Source: Shinisaurus crocodilurus (taxonomy: Eukaryota > Chordata > Lepidosauria > Squamata > Shinisauridae). From it: a stretch of 64,000 nt of DNA. The position numbers were made by a program, and so were the translations under genes. Below the pieces are notes generated by a model that was not told the DNA's origin, searched no databases, and was given only the letters and a program-made list of their open reading frames with translations. This document shows, piece by piece, positions 10,708 to 22,422 of the stretch; within the stretch, counting starts at the first letter, position 1; the number at the start of each line of letters is the position of its first letter. Location: the NCBI GenBank assembly GCA_021292165.1, contig JAHFWL010000400.1, positions 1-64,000 on the forward strand, read 5' to 3'.

Positions 10708-11105
10708 AATTCGTACGGTCTAAAATTTTACTCCGGAGAGGAAGCAGAGGGGGAGGGGAGGAATTCGGAGGCAATGGAAAGTGTGTGTGTGTGTGGGGTG
10801 GGATAGAGATGTGAAGGCCTGGGGGGGGGACCCAGAAAAATGGGGGGCATAGAAATTCCAGAGATTTGGGGGGAAATTGGGGGGGGCGGTTCCTGAATTT
10901 TTCTGGCGGTTTTCCAGTTTCCCCCTGCCTTCACACCTTGTGTATGTGTGTGTGTGTGGTTCAATATATATTTGGTTTAGTTATACACATGTAGGCTGTT
11001 TCAGCAGTGGGGGTGAACAGAGGGCCACATTTTTTGGCTTGCCTTAGGAGCCGAGACCCACATTTGTGGTTGCCAGGACCCTTCCCCCTCCCCACATTTC
11101 ATGAA

Positions 11106-11447
11106 CTAGGGATGTGTGAGGATTTCGTTTGGGGGACGGCGGCCTGGAAATCCGGCGGACTAGCCGGGCTTGAACCCTGAATCTCCATCCCGCTTACCTC
11201 TTGCCTGGCTCAACTCACGTTCTCTCAAGTCGAGCCAGGGAAGCGACTTCTGGGTTCCCAGCGGGGGCGATGTTTTTTGATGTAGAAAATGCCTTAAGAT
11301 ACTTTGCGCAAATTGCGTCTGCTTTTGACATATCTCAAGGGCATTTTCTATGTAAACAGTGGCCCGCTGGGAACCCAGAAGTCCAGCGAGCGATGTGGCA
11401 CGCACCCGCTTTCAGCCCAGCACGGATCGCTCACCCCTATCTTGAAC
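11106..11447. repeat. MITE of the AGGGATGTGTGAGG type
   Basis: Starts AGGGATGTGTGAGGATTTCG and closes ATCGCTCACCCCT. Long inverted arms around GCGACTTCTGGGTTCCCAGC, the same type as the second-level MITE of the 2.9-kb nest. Confidence 0.55.
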
Positions 11448-11954
11448 TCGTGATATGCATCTCTGTGCAAGGCTGGGACAATCCCTTGGTCCTCTCCCCA
11501 CCGGTCAAAGTTGGAACCATGGACCACTCTAGCTTTTATGGCAACCCCCCATTCTTCCTCTTCAGAGCCAGAGGGGAAAGTTTGAGGTTTGTCTTGGCAC
11601 TGTGCCTGGTGTCAAATTCTGGCCGTTCTTTAGCTCCAAGATGAAGAGAGGTGTTGGGGCTCCTCCCATCAAGCTCACCAGAGGTCGTTAGAACACTCAC
11701 CACCATGGCGAGTGCATGAGTGGAATTGTGGGACCCTGCTGCCATCGTCATGGATGATGACTGAGGGAGTTGTACCAATGGCATCTCAGAAAAAGTAGGT
11801 TTTGAGGAGGATTTGGAGAGAGAGAGAGAGTTTGCTTTACCAGATGTTCTGGGGGGCAGTTCCAGGCAAAAGGGGTGGCAAAGGAGCAAGGACAGATTCG
11901 TGGGATTCATGGGAGGAGACCTTTGGATGCCTGGAGGTGGTAGAGCTGGCGGAA

Positions 11955-12415
11955 TGCTGGATGTCCAGATTTTGTGGAATCTGTTCTGCATGTGTTTTGC
12001 CAATTGTCTGGCATCATTTGTTCTGGCGTCCGCTCACAGACAGATTCAGTCCCCCCCACACACACAGTGTGTGGAAAAAGACACAAAAAAAGTTAGATGT
12101 TTCACCGCAATTTATGTAGTTTATGTTAGTACATATCATTTAGCTTATTTTTCCCCATTCCATCCAACCTTTCCACCCATATATGTCTCTGTAATTTTTT
12201 CAGCACAGCATATATGTCTCAGCATAAACTTGCATATTTCCCAATTAATAAATGTGTACATTTTGGGAAGGTAAAACATGGTCCTAAAGTCCGTGGGCTC
12301 CTCGCAGCCCAAGGAAGAAGGTCTGTAGCAGGTTCCACAGGCTGGATTCTTCGAAATGCAAACTCGTTTCAGTCCATCTCAGTCAGATTTCTCCAGCATC
12401 TCTGTTAGAGACGGC
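11955..12415 (+). repeat. Diverged copy of the 22-kb element
   Basis: Shares the leading segment around GTCCGCTCACAGACAGATT and the closing segment with CACAGGCTGGATTC with the unit at 22016-22422. The internal part is replaced by low-GC sequence. Confidence 0.35.
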
Positions 12416-12654
12416 ACGTTTTTTTTCTTCTCAGGCTACAAAAATCTTTTACGACTGGGAACGTCTATTGTATGGAACTAAGTTTTGTGAGGCGTTCCTG
12501 TTTCGGTCACCGTTTCTTGGTGGTTTCTCCACTATGGGAAGCAAACAGCCCCCAGAGAAGAAAGCAATTTGACCTGCTTTCGGCAAGTGACTATAATCCT
12601 AGATACTTTACTTATGATTATTTCTTTATTTTATGTAAAGAGTTGGAGGGAACG

Positions 12655-13700
12655 ATCCTATGCCCCCCGAGCACTGTCTGAGGGGCCATAGGATAGTTCG
12701 GATTCCCAGATCCGAGGTTGGAGACAGCGCTCTGACCTCAGAGGTGGGAATTGGAGCTCTGGTCCCCCGTCCCCGCCTGTCCGGTTTAAGGCTGGCCGGC
12801 AGCCAGCAGCTGGCTTTACTCCTGGGAGCGCTGCCAAATGTCCAGCTGAGATAAGATAAGATCAGGGAGCTGCGGCGGGATGGGTAACAGAAGCGTGGTC
12901 TTACAATCCTCGGAGTCAAGCTGAGAGTGTTGTTCAAAAGTCCAGGGGTCGAGCAGAGGCAGTGTCAGGGTCAGTCCAAAGTCGGGCCCAAGAGTCCGGG
13001 AAGCAAGGCAGGGTTCTGGAGCAAGGTCAGGGATCAGGAACACGAATCAAGGAGGACGTTGTTTCCCAATACCCATGCTCTAGTGAGTGCGTGCTTTTCC
13101 ACAGCCTGCTGCCGGGCTCGCCCGTCCCACAGCTGGAGCTCTTCAGCAGCAGGCTGATTATAAAAGCCTCACAAGGCCGACGTCCTGGTTTGCAGCCGGA
13201 CGCTGCGTCGAGGGGCCTGCCTCTGCTCCTGCCTTTTCATCGCCCGCCTTTGTCTGGGAGTTGGGGCCTGCGCTACCTCCGGCTCTGATTCTGACTCTTC
13301 TCGGGCTGGGGAACTCCCACGGGTCATGCCAGAGGGGCCTGCCAGCTCTTCAGCTGCCCGGTCGGCCCCGTCTGGAGCAGCAGGGTCTGAACTCTGCTCC
13401 TGAGGAGTGTCCCGGGACCTGGGTGAGTCACCCTCGTCTTCAGAGGAGGATTCCTGGAGGGGGGTCATGACACCGCCTCCTTCCCCTCACAGCTGGTGGG
13501 GAAAGATCCACGTCAGCTGCTCTCCGAGGTCTGGGAAGTGACCTCGGAGAGGGGTTGAAGGGGGCTATTGGGGCGGGGCGGGGCGGGGCAGGGCGGGGAG
13601 AGCAGTGGACTAAGGCGGCCAGGATAGATTCATAGATTCATCGATCATAGAGTTGGAAGGAGCCTACAAGGCTATCGAGTCCAAACCCCCCTCCTGCCTT
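12655..13700 (+). repeat. MITE-like unit hosting the 12.8-kb LTR, with a 5S-SINE/CR1 tail at its right side
   Basis: The sequence either side of the LTR (GGATTCCCAGATCCGAGG... and ...CAGCTGCTCTCCGAGGTC) reappears uninterrupted at about 18985-19140, and a diverged relative lies at 29477-29935. The segment 13626-13697 is a minus-strand CR1-type 3' tail. Confidence 0.5.
12778..13472 (-). mobile_element. Solo LTR with 5-bp target duplication
   Basis: 695 bp bounded by TGTC...GACA with CCGCC duplicated at 12773-12777 and 13473-13477. On the minus strand it begins TGTCATGACCCC and has a TTTTATAA box near 13160 followed by pyrimidine-rich R/U5-like text. The 5-bp duplication fits Ty3/gypsy-type or some ERV elements. 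There is no internal coding region, so this is a recombination product. The minus-strand open frame at 13169-13468 is acidic and Ser-rich and is probably incidental. Confidence 0.75.
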
Positions 13701-14250
13701 CCCCCTCTGAAACGCCATTGCTTGATGGCTGTTTTCGGCCATCTAGCAAAAATGCAGAGGGGGAAAATGAGGAGACGCAGATCACCTCTGCTGCTCCTTC
13801 CGCCCTGCACTGGATGAGCATGAGCTTCTGGGTTCGAGGGCCCCGTAGGATTCAACTCTTAAACTGCCCTTCATCCTTGTGGATACTTTGCAGATCATGA
13901 AAATGATACCCTAACACAATAAAAATACCAAACGTGTGTCATCGTAGCAACAAAAGAAGGCAACAAATATAATAGAACAGACATTATATTGATCCCACCT
14001 AATCTATACGTTTCCTTCTGATGATGTCAGGAAGTGATTGCGCCATCTATAGAGAACAGGAATATAGGTAAAGTGCTTTGCTGGCCGCGTCTGCACTTTT
14101 GTCTTATAGCAGGCAAGTGCTCAATGCACCTACAGACTTTTATTTTGAGAGAGAGAGAGACCACCACTTAGATCGCTGAAAGCTGCCCGTGTGGGTTCAT
14201 CCTGTGACGCTTGTCGTCAGTGGTGTCAGGGGAATGCACGCATGCGGAAC

Positions 14251-14373
14251 CGTTGGCCCTCCAGATGTTGTTGGGCTCCAGCTGCCATCAGCCCCAGCCA
14301 GCATGGCCAGTGGTCAGGGATGATGGGTGTTGTAGTCCAACAGCATCTGGAGGGCCAGAGGTTCATCTCCACC
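14251..14373. repeat. Hairpin MITE of the GGCCCTCCAGATG type
   Basis: Arms GTTGGCCCTCCAGATGTTG and CAACAGCATCTGGAGGGCC around CAGCCCCAGCCAGCATGGCC. Confidence 0.6.
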
Positions 14374-15132
14374 CACTCCTTCCCTAACATTGCAATAAGC
14401 CTTCCATTGTGATTGTGCTGGGGAAATGTGATTTCCCTGCTGTAGACCGGCCAGATGGGCGATTAACAAATATAATATAATAAAATAAATAAATAAATAA
14501 ATAAACGCCCTTTCTCAAAGAGGAACTCTGGATCTCCCATGACAACCGAGGAACCTCTGCAGATTCATAGCTCAAAGCTATCAGCACAACTGAGCCAAAG
14601 TTGACTCATTTTAAGTTCCAAGCGAAGGATGGGCTTACCTGAATTCTCACTTAAAATCAATGGGACATGCACATTCTAGACTAGGGGTGCAGCATCTCTG
14701 GCCCGGGGCCAAATCCAGCCTTCCTGGGGTCCAAATCCAGCCTTCCAGGTTTCCCCAGATAGTTATGCCCCCTACCACCTTTTCTCCAACCACCGATAGG
14801 GTGGTGGTTCCCCAGCTGTTGTGCAGTTTTTCCCCCATTCTAAAAGGTTTTTCCCCATTCTGAAATGCCTCTCCTGGGGCTTGCTTACTGTCAGTAAGAG
14901 CTTTAGCTCAAATATGCTGGTATTTTTTTTGCCACACCCCTTTTGCCCCGCCCAGCACTGGAATGCAGCCCCTGAAAGCTTCTCCCAAATGGAGTTCAGC
15001 CCTTGGGCCCCTTGAAGATCCTTAGAAGCACTCTATGGTAGATGGAGCACCAGAGATGCACCATTGTTTGACCAGTTGTCAGGAGCGGCTGCAGGTGGCA
15101 GCTTTTCAGTGAAGTACCTGCAGGTCCTAGAC

Positions 15133-15268
15133 CAGGGCTCTCCAACCTTGGGTCCCCATATGTTGCTGGTCTACAGCTCCCAGAATCCCTTGCCATTAGC
15201 CATGCTAGCTGGGTATGCTGGGAGCTGTAGGCCAGCAACATCTGGGGACCCAAGGTTGGAGAGCCCTG
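15133..15268. mobile_element. CAGGG hairpin MITE with perfect 8-bp duplication
   Basis: 136 bp, CAGGGCTCTCCAACCTTGGG to CCCAAGGTTGGAGAGCCCTG. TCCTAGAC duplicated at 15125-15132 and 15269-15276. Confidence 0.9.
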
Positions 15269-15350
15269 TCCTAGACTGACTCCACCGTCCCAGGCTGGCC
15301 GCTGGATTCTCCTGGACAGGAAGGTGTATACGAGTGCTTCCTGTTCCAGT

Positions 15351-15839
15351 TATTTATTTATTATTTATTTATTATTTATTATTAATATTTATTTATCGCC
15401 CATCTGGCCGGCAACCGGCCACCCTGGGCGATGTACACAAAATAAAATACATAAATGCAATAAAATACATTAAAACAATATAAAAATTTTAAAATCTTAA
15501 CCCACCCCATATTCCTGCCTGAACAACCAGGTTTTTAATGAGCGACGGAAGCTCATCAGAGAGGGGGCATGGCGGAGGTCACTTGGGAGAGAATTCCACA
15601 GTACGGGGGCCGCCACAGAAAAGGCCCTCTTCCTCGTCCCCACCAGTCTAGCTGCTCTGGCTGAAGGGACAAGGAGAAGGCCATCCGTGGCAGATCTTGT
15701 TGAGCGGCCCACTTGGTGTTGCTGGAGACGCTCCTTGAGATAAACTGGACCAGAGCCGTATAGGGTTTTAAAGGTCAAAACCAACACCTTGAATTTGGCT
15801 CGGCAAGCAACTGGTAGCCAGTGCCTTGGTTGAGCAACA
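15351..15839 (-). repeat. L2-like LINE 3' end with ORF2 C-terminal coding remnant
   Basis: The minus-strand frame contains HWLPV..RAKFKVLVLTFKTLYG, then RAFSVAAPVLWNSLP and SFRRSLKTWLFRQ, the usual L2 ORF2 C-terminus. A 3' UTR with CGCCCAGGGTGGCC and a TTTA-type tail follow (15351-15430). 5'-truncated and inserted in an LTR-like fragment. Confidence 0.8.
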
Positions 15840-17631
15840 AGGTTCTTCCTGAGCTGGCATGTGTCCTTGGCTATTCTTTGATTCTGATTTCTAGCTTGCC
15901 TCATGAGAGGCCAAGGTGGTGGGCATCCGTACCTCATTCAGGAGGAGGGCACACTCTCCAGTTCAAAGCCTCTGAGCAAACCTCTAAGGAATTTGACCAG
16001 GTGCGAGCAGAAGGCCAAGCTCCTCGCCTTCATAACAGTCCTGGCCAACCCTGAAGCTTCATGCTCCCTGCCAATAGTAGGTGCTGACATTGTGCCTTGT
16101 TATTTCCTTTTCCTTCTGAAGTGGTCTCTGAGCCCTAACTACATCCACTCCCATGTTAAGCTAGGCCCCACCTCCAGTGTCACCTGATCTCAGTTCAAGC
16201 CCCAGAATCATCAACACTGGAGATTTACCACCTCAAAGGCCAAACACCATTGTTTTTAAAAACTGCAGTGCTACTTAAAATGTGAAGTAGATAATAGAAA
16301 AGTGAGACAGGAATAATGTGAGGGTTTAATATATCACTTTTCCACACATTCATCCTCAGCACCTTTTAATGGGCAATCTTCAGAAACATGACAATGCTAT
16401 TGTCTTGGCAGCACTTCCTTATAGTTTCCCGCAGTACTTCATCATTTTCTCTCATATACTAGGATTCACTCGCACAGTTTTTATAGGGCTGGAGGAGGCA
16501 AAATGTGTTCACGCCCCCAGATAAAATATACCTGCAGTGTTGTTGGGAAACATTTCTTATTTGGCGTATTAGAATTTCTTCTTTCTTCTTTTTTTTTGGG
16601 TCTCGCAGGCAGTAAATATTTTTCCCAATTTTGTTGCAGCTTAAGGATTCATCACCACAAATCTACATATTGACATTTTTTTTAAATCCCTCCGTGTCGC
16701 TTTCATATTTCATCTCCTAATAGGAAATTGTTTGCACCACAGATGCCCGCTTGTCGGCTGCAAAAAAAAGAAAAGAAAAAAGTCTTCTGGTCAAGTGAGA
16801 GAGTCGGATGAAAACAGGGGTGCCATCCACCCCCCTGGGGTTCCCAAAAGACCATGCCCCATTCCACTGGCCACACCCCTTTCTCCTGACCGCTGATTGG
16901 TTGGTGGTTTCCTGGCTTTAAGCCAAAACATGATGATGTTTGTGGTATTTTTGACCCTGCCCTTTTTGCCTTCAGTCCTGCGCACTACTGGAATGTGACC
17001 CCCACGCCCCTTTTCATCCATTGTGATAGCCCAGTGAGTTCAGAAAGGATCACTTCCATCCAAGGCAGTGTTAGGGGGTGGATCACTAAGGCTGGAGCCC
17101 TGAATCTTTCATTTGGTGCCCCAAATCTCTGGGAGACCATCTGCCCCACCACCCTGCTGTCCATCTTTGGGCGAAGAGCTGAATTCCCCCCCCCCTTTAC
17201 TGGGCCCTCTGAACCCAGATGATGTCTCTGGGCATGGCCACTGAGGTCATTGCTCCTCCACCACCACCGCTGCGCCATTTTGCCTTCCTCTGTGCTGAGA
17301 GAGGCATGGCCAGTCACCACCCACATTTACACTGGAGGTAACAGTGGGGATTCCTCCAGAGGGGAATCCTCCATGGGGCAGGGCTTGGAGGCCAAGCCCC
17401 ACTCCCTGGAGGAACCTAAGGAGGCTCTATTCCAAACACCATCAGCGATCACCCATGATGGCTGAGTGGAGGACCTCCATGTCCAGAGACAGGATACCCC
17501 TGAATACAAGTTGTTGGGAAGTGACTACAAGAACTGTTGCTGTCATGCCTTGACTGAGGGCCTCTTGGAAGCCTCTGTTTGGCCAATGTGGGGGAAAGGA
17601 TGTGTGACCTAATGGACCGTAGTCAAGGGAG

Positions 17632-17825
17632 GGGCCATGGCTCATTGTGGTAGAACACCTGCTTTGCATGCAGAAGCTCCCAGGTTCCATCCCTGGTTTC
17701 TCCAGGTAGTGCTAGGAAAGAATCCTGCCTGAAACCCTGGGTAGCCACTGCCAGTCAGTGTCAAAAATACTGGGCTAGACGGACGAATGGTCTGAGTCAG
17801 TGGGCAACTTCGCATGTCATGCTCA
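17632..17825 (+). repeat. tRNA-derived SINE (GCTTTGCATGCAGAAG type)
   Basis: Head GGGGCCATGGCTCATTGTGG with box B GGTTCCATCCC, then a body with CCTGAAACCCTGGGTAGCC and GGGCTAGACGGACGAATGG. It looks like a tRNA 5' domain but has a diverged body, so it is not a tRNA gene. Confidence 0.7.
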
Positions 17826-17888
17826 GCCACCCTGAGAATGATCCACCGTAGTTTAGTTGTTTGCTGAACAACCTACGTTACTCTCTAC

Positions 17889-18136
17889 AGCAGTGTTCTC
17901 CAACTGAGCCACACTCAGTTGAGCCAAGCTACAACTCCCAGCATGCCCCAGCCAGCGTAGATTTCATAGATCATAGAGTTGGAAGGAGCCTACAAGGCTA
18001 TCGAGTCCAACCCCCTGCTCAATGCAGGAAACTAGAGGAGGGGTCTCCCATCCAAGTAATAACCAGGCTTGACCCTGCTTAGCTTTCCACGCTCAGACAA
18101 GCTGAGCCAGCGTAAGCCACAGGTTGGAGAACACTG
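17889..18136. mobile_element. CAGTG hairpin MITE hosting SINE copy a
   Basis: Left arm CAGTGTTCTCCAACTGAGCC...CCCCAGCCAGCG and right arm GGTTGGAGAACACTG flank the SINE. No clean 8-bp duplication remains. Confidence 0.6.
17960..18120 (-). mobile_element. 5S-rRNA-derived SINE copy a
   Basis: Minus-strand copy with the CR1-like tail on the left and the 5S-like body on the right (GACCCTGCTTAGCTTTCCACG). Inserted into a CAGTG hairpin MITE. Confidence 0.85.
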
Positions 18137-18727
18137 TTGTATGGTATATAGTTGTACACATGCATGGTGGGGAACATTGCAGGATTCTGTGTGATAAAAG
18201 GCGCATGACTTTTCCATGCTTCATAATTGGGAGGGCAAGACGCCATCGCTAAGCAGCCAGTGTAACTCTTGGGTGGGTGTCAGTCCCACTGCTGAATGGT
18301 ACTCCACCAACCAGTGTTACTTCCTTGCTCCTTCTCTATTGATCACAAGGGTTAATGAGGCCTGTGGTTTGGCTGCAGGGATGATAGGATACAGTCACAC
18401 GCCCTCATCTGTGTCTTTGAACACCCCTCTGTAGAAATGTGGTCTAGTTTTATTGCATTGCATTTGTTTTCTCCCTCTTGGTTCCTTAATCTGAATTTTT
18501 GTCATTAGAAGTTCAGGGGCGTAATATGTCTGAATCTCTGGGTTTTCCTGGGGAGGGGAGGGGAGGGAATCAGTGTTGTTATTTATTTCACATAGTTATC
18601 CCCTGCCTCTCCTTAACAGAAGTTCAAGGCTGCTGAACAGAATCACATGCCAAGGAATAAAGGCAGCAAAGGCGGCAGGAATAAAATATACGTTTAAAAA
18701 GACACACAACATAAAAATGATGATAAT

Positions 18728-18728
<1 letters not shown>

Positions 18729-18760
<32 letters not shown>
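18729..18760 (+). repeat. CA microsatellite
   Basis: About 15 uninterrupted CA units. Other dinucleotide runs are at 24894-24919 (AC), 25467-25492 (CT), 29290-29317 (TC), 41557-41582 (GA), 44945-44968 (AC) and 60230-60258 (GA). Confidence 0.9.
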
Positions 18761-18974
18761 AAGGGACAGATGTAAGCCAGTGTGCAAATCAAAAAGGCCC
18801 AATGCCTTTCCAAGCGGGAAGATTTTAACATGGCGGCAGAAGGCCAATAAAGAGACATCGAAATGGACTTCTCCAGGAAAGGAGTTCCAAAGTCTGGGAG
18901 CTGCAACAAAGGAGGCCCTCTCGGCTCTCCCTTGCTCCCATCAAACCTGAGTTCAGAACTGAAAGGAAGGTCCT

Positions 18975-19300
18975 CTGTAGATCATCTGCGGGGCCATGGG
19001 ATATTTTGGGTTCCCAGATCCAAGGTCGTTGGAGACAGAGCTCTCACCTCGGAGCTGGGAATCGGACCTTCAAGGTCCCCTCACCACTGCGGCCAACACA
19101 GAAAGAACGGTGCCAGCTGCTCTCCGAGGTCGGGAAGGCGAGAAGGGGGAAAGGGGGCGTCCTGACGGGGGTGTGTGTGGAGAGGCCAGACTACGAGCTA
19201 TCCTGAAGCCTCTCTGGCCTCCTCCCCTCCAAAACACCTCATCTAGACAGGCAAGAAAGCCTGTCTAGCGAAAATGCAGGGCGGGAGGACAGGGGGGCGA
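18975..19300 (+). repeat. Uninterrupted relative of the 12.7-kb host unit
   Basis: Shares GGGGCCAT(A/G)GGAT, CAGATCCAAGG and CAGCTGCTCTCCGAGGTC blocks in the same order as 12655-12777 plus 13473 onward. Confidence 0.45.
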
Positions 19301-19498
19301 AGATCACGTCCACCACTCCTCTTTCTCTGCATAGGAATGTGCGAGGCATCCGTTTAGGGTGTGTGTGTGTGAAGAAAACCTGCTGGATTTCCCCGACTTG
19401 GCCCTCTGGGTTCCCTTCTGTTTCCCACACACTGATGATGCCTACTCAACCTGACCCGATGAGCCAAGCCAGCACATGGATTTCCTCTTTCCCTGTCT

Positions 19499-19697
19499 TA
19501 CACTGGAAGCTGCTGGCTCCAACGTCAGTGGGCCAGTGAATCCACGACGGGTTTCAGTCTGTACTTTTAAGGAGCTGTCCATGGTTCTGAACCCTTTCCC
19601 CTGTACGATAGGTTAAGCACCATGGTTAAGCACCTTTAATGTCCAGATTGGATACACCGCTCCCACTGACATCGGAGCCGCCAGCTTCAACTGTAGG
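19499..19697. repeat. Diverged copy of the CAGTGGAGGCTG MITE
   Basis: CACTGGAAGCTGCTGGCTCC to GAGCCGCCAGCTTCAACTG, with the same internal AAGGAGCTGTCCATGG block. Confidence 0.55.
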
Positions 19698-20169
19698 ACG
19701 AGGGTGCAGAACCTCAAGACCAACAGCCCAATCCGGCCCTCTGGGACTCCCCAGAAGGACACACCCTCTTTCCCTGAGCCCACCCCCCTTCCCCCCAACG
19801 ACCCACCATTTTGTGGCTTCCTGGCTTTTGTGCCATTTTTGTCCCACCCATTCTGAAAGGTTGAAATCGCTCTCCTAATACATAGTTACGAGCAGTAAGA
19901 GCTTTTCAGCTCAAATATGCTGGTATTTTTTGGTGGTCTTTGACCTTGTCCCTTCTGCCACGCCCAGCACTGGAATGCGCCCCTTGAGAGCTTCTCTGAG
20001 ATGCAGTCCGTCCGGCCCCCGGCCTGAAAGAGGTTCTTCTGCCCCATTGCCAGAGGAGATGAGAGAGACCATAGATTTGGGAAGAAGTTTTTAATTACCC
20101 AAATTTGATGTTTGTTTTGTGAGAGTGGTACATGAATTGGGGGGGGGATTATGCATGAGAGTGAACGGG

Positions 20170-20640
20170 TGGGTGTGGCGTAACCCCACAATTCAGTTCC
20201 CTGGTGTATGTCGGCTTTAGTATATTTAGGGAGTATAGAATGTTGAACTGAATGGGTGTGGTTTGTGATGTCTTGGAAAGGGTGGGGGGAGGAGTATATA
20301 AGGAGTGTTTGAGTGATGTCAGAGTTAAGTTGGGTTAGGGAGTTAAGAAGGGGAGAGTTGGTTAGAGTGTGTTGGGAGTGTTAGAGAGTTTGGGAGTTAG
20401 GTTAGTTGGGTTATTTGTGTCTTGTCAGGAGTTTTAAGAGGAATCAGCGATTGTATGAGGAGTGAGAGTATTTGGAGTTATAGGGACTTAGGTTAATTAT
20501 AAAGTGTTTGATGTAGGCAGGTTTATTTTCTGGAACTAAGATTTTGAGAATTAAAATAAACTTATTTTTATTGTGTTTGCTACCCAAATCCTATGTGTCA
20601 GCTTGGCGTTACGAACCTGCTCGACTTTTAAATCTACACA
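20170..20640 (+). repeat. Putative LTR with TATA box and poly(A) signal
   Basis: Begins near TGTGGCGTAACCCC. TATATAAGG sits at about 20297, a G/T-rich, C-poor transcribed-looking stretch follows, and AATAAA lies at about 20556 before TTATTGTGTTTG. This order is typical of an LTR. No internal domain or target duplication identified. Confidence 0.45.
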
Positions 20641-21039
20641 CACACACCTTTGTACCCACACAGCGTCATAAATTTAAAAACAGATCCTTAATAACCAGAA
20701 TTAATCTTTTCCCTCATGAGTAGGGGAAAGGTTTCATTTGACCCTCCACTCAGGTTTTCAAGTGTTGATGCTTGGCCTGAGAAGGGTTTATGCGCCTGGT
20801 CCTAAAGTGGAAGGGGCCTTGTCATCGCAGTGGGTTTGCACGAAAGTGATTCAGACCTCTCCCCATTTCTGAGAGGGCCCTTTGATGGGTTGGGGTCCCG
20901 TGTGGCTCCCCTAAGTTTTGTGGTGGAAGAATGCTTGGGTTGTAATACTGCAGAGCAGGCAGGGGGCTTTTCTTTTTTTAACGCTTGTCTGGTGGCGGCC
21001 TAATGGTGCCTGCCATTTTGTTTTTTCAACAATGCCCCA

Positions 21040-21480
21040 GACATTGTGTCAGGGCTGGACCGTGGGCAGTGGACTGGAGAGAGTCAGGAGCCAAGAGCTG
21101 GTTGGCAGGATGGCTGAGCAATCAGAATCTCAGGGCAAACCAGAGGAGGAGAACCAGCCAGGGGTCAGGACCAAAGAGCAAGGCCAGAAACGTAAGACAC
21201 ACTCAAGCTCAGGTAGTCTTTGTTGCTCAAGCAAGACTCGGTGAGAAAAGGAAGTCCTTTATACTCCTTCCTGCCCAGGAGCAGCCAATGGCCAACCTGG
21301 GTACGAGTGGACCCATGCCAGGTCTGGAAGGTTCTTCCCTGAGAGGCTGCACAGTTACCTAGTTTGCCACATGGGGCAGTAGGCTTCCTGGCAGTCAAGG
21401 GCATTGTTGGGCGAGTGGAGACACACACAATCATGATCCCCGGAAAACTGAAGCTGCCAGTACCCAATGCTGCTCGAGGG
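21040..21480 (-). repeat. LTR-like fragment, minus strand
   Basis: The minus strand has GGCCATTGGCTGCTCC followed by a TATA-like GAGTATAAAGGAC, the same order as in the copies at 15.1 and 52.2 kb. Ends not determined. Confidence 0.4.
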
Positions 21481-21602
21481 GGGTCAGTGAGGGAAAGCAG
21501 GCATGAGTGTGGTGGGCCTTACTGATGATCTGGGCCTCTGGCAGCTGCCTGACCCTGATGCTGGTCCTGGGGGAATGGACATGAAGGTGAATTTTCATAG
21601 CT

Positions 21603-21622
21603 CTTAATGGTGGTGGTGGTGG

Positions 21623-21677
<55 letters not shown>
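21603..21677 (+). repeat. GGT/GAT trinucleotide microsatellite
   Basis: Six GGT units then about twenty GAT units, uninterrupted. Confidence 0.9.
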
Positions 21678-21679
<2 letters not shown>

Positions 21680-21960
21680 CTTTATCCCACCATTCCTCTG
21701 GGGAACTCAGATTACAATACATCGTCCCACTATTTATCCTCCTCAGGTAGGTTAGGCCAACTTTCTCCCACTAGAATTGTTGGTCTATGACTCCCATGCA
21801 CTGGCTGATAGGGGATGATAGGAGTTGTAAGCCAACACAACTGGAAGGTGCCAGGCTGGGGAAGGCTGGGTTAGGCCGAGAGAGTGTGACCAGCCCAACG
21901 TCAGCCAGTAAGCTTTGTAGCTGAGCAAAGATTTGAACCCGGGCTTTCCCTGGGACTTAA
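21680..21960 (-). repeat. Old MIR-like SINE with MITE insertion
   Basis: CTTTATCCCACCATTCC tail, GGTAGGTTAGGCC core, then AAGATTTGAACCCGGG (box B). Confidence 0.6.
21759..21869. mobile_element. Hairpin MITE inside a MIR-like SINE
   Basis: GTTAGGCC duplicated at 21751-21758 and 21870-21877. The arms are of the CTATGACTCCCATGCAC / GGAGTTGTAAG type. Confidence 0.75.
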
Positions 21961-22015
21961 AGGGAGATCTCCACATTGCCTTGGCAAACACTCCCCTCCC
22001 ACAGGCTCACAGAAT

Positions 22016-22422
22016 AGGGGCATGCAGATCTTGTTAAATCCATTCTGTCTGTGTTTGTCGGGTGTCTTTCGTTTCTTCGTTTCATCGTCCGCTCATTGCC
22101 AGAATCTGATTTTTTAAATTAATTTTTTTTACCAGAATTGTGTTCTACTTGTGCTAATTCGCACTAGTACTAATGCACCTTTGCACACTTGCACAAATAC
22201 ACTAATGTGCATTACTTAATGTGCCTTATTTATTTATTTATTATATTTATACTAGCGCTAATGCAAATTAGCACAAATCCACCCCCAAAGTGGAAAACCG
22301 GCCTGCATTCCACGGAATCCTCGTGACTTGGGGAAAAACCTGCCCGCTAAGAAATCCACAGGCTGGATTCATAGAAATACAAACTGATTTGACCCTGTTG
22401 CGGCTTTCTCCAACGTCCCTAG
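22016..22422 (+). repeat. Non-autonomous element, AGGGGCATG...CGTCCCTAG ends
   Basis: Unit with short inverted ends and a low-GC core rich in GCTAATTCGCAC / GCACAAAT motifs. Related, more diverged units occur at 11955-12415 and, reversed, at 58266-58605. Superfamily not assigned. Confidence 0.45.

Larger units (their letters stand above)
15070..15900 (+). repeat. LTR-like fragment interrupted by a hairpin MITE and an L2
   Basis: Pieces 15070-15132, 15277-15350 and 15840-15900 line up in order with 52165-52430, with CAGGCTGGCC(A/G) and TGTCCTTGGCTATTCTTTG-type blocks and a TATA-like GTGTATACG at about 15326. Confidence 0.5.

Noticed and set aside
13169..13468. Acidic, Ser-rich minus-strand frame as a gag-like gene
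   Set aside because: Lies wholly inside a solo LTR. No CCHC knuckle, capsid or protease motif.
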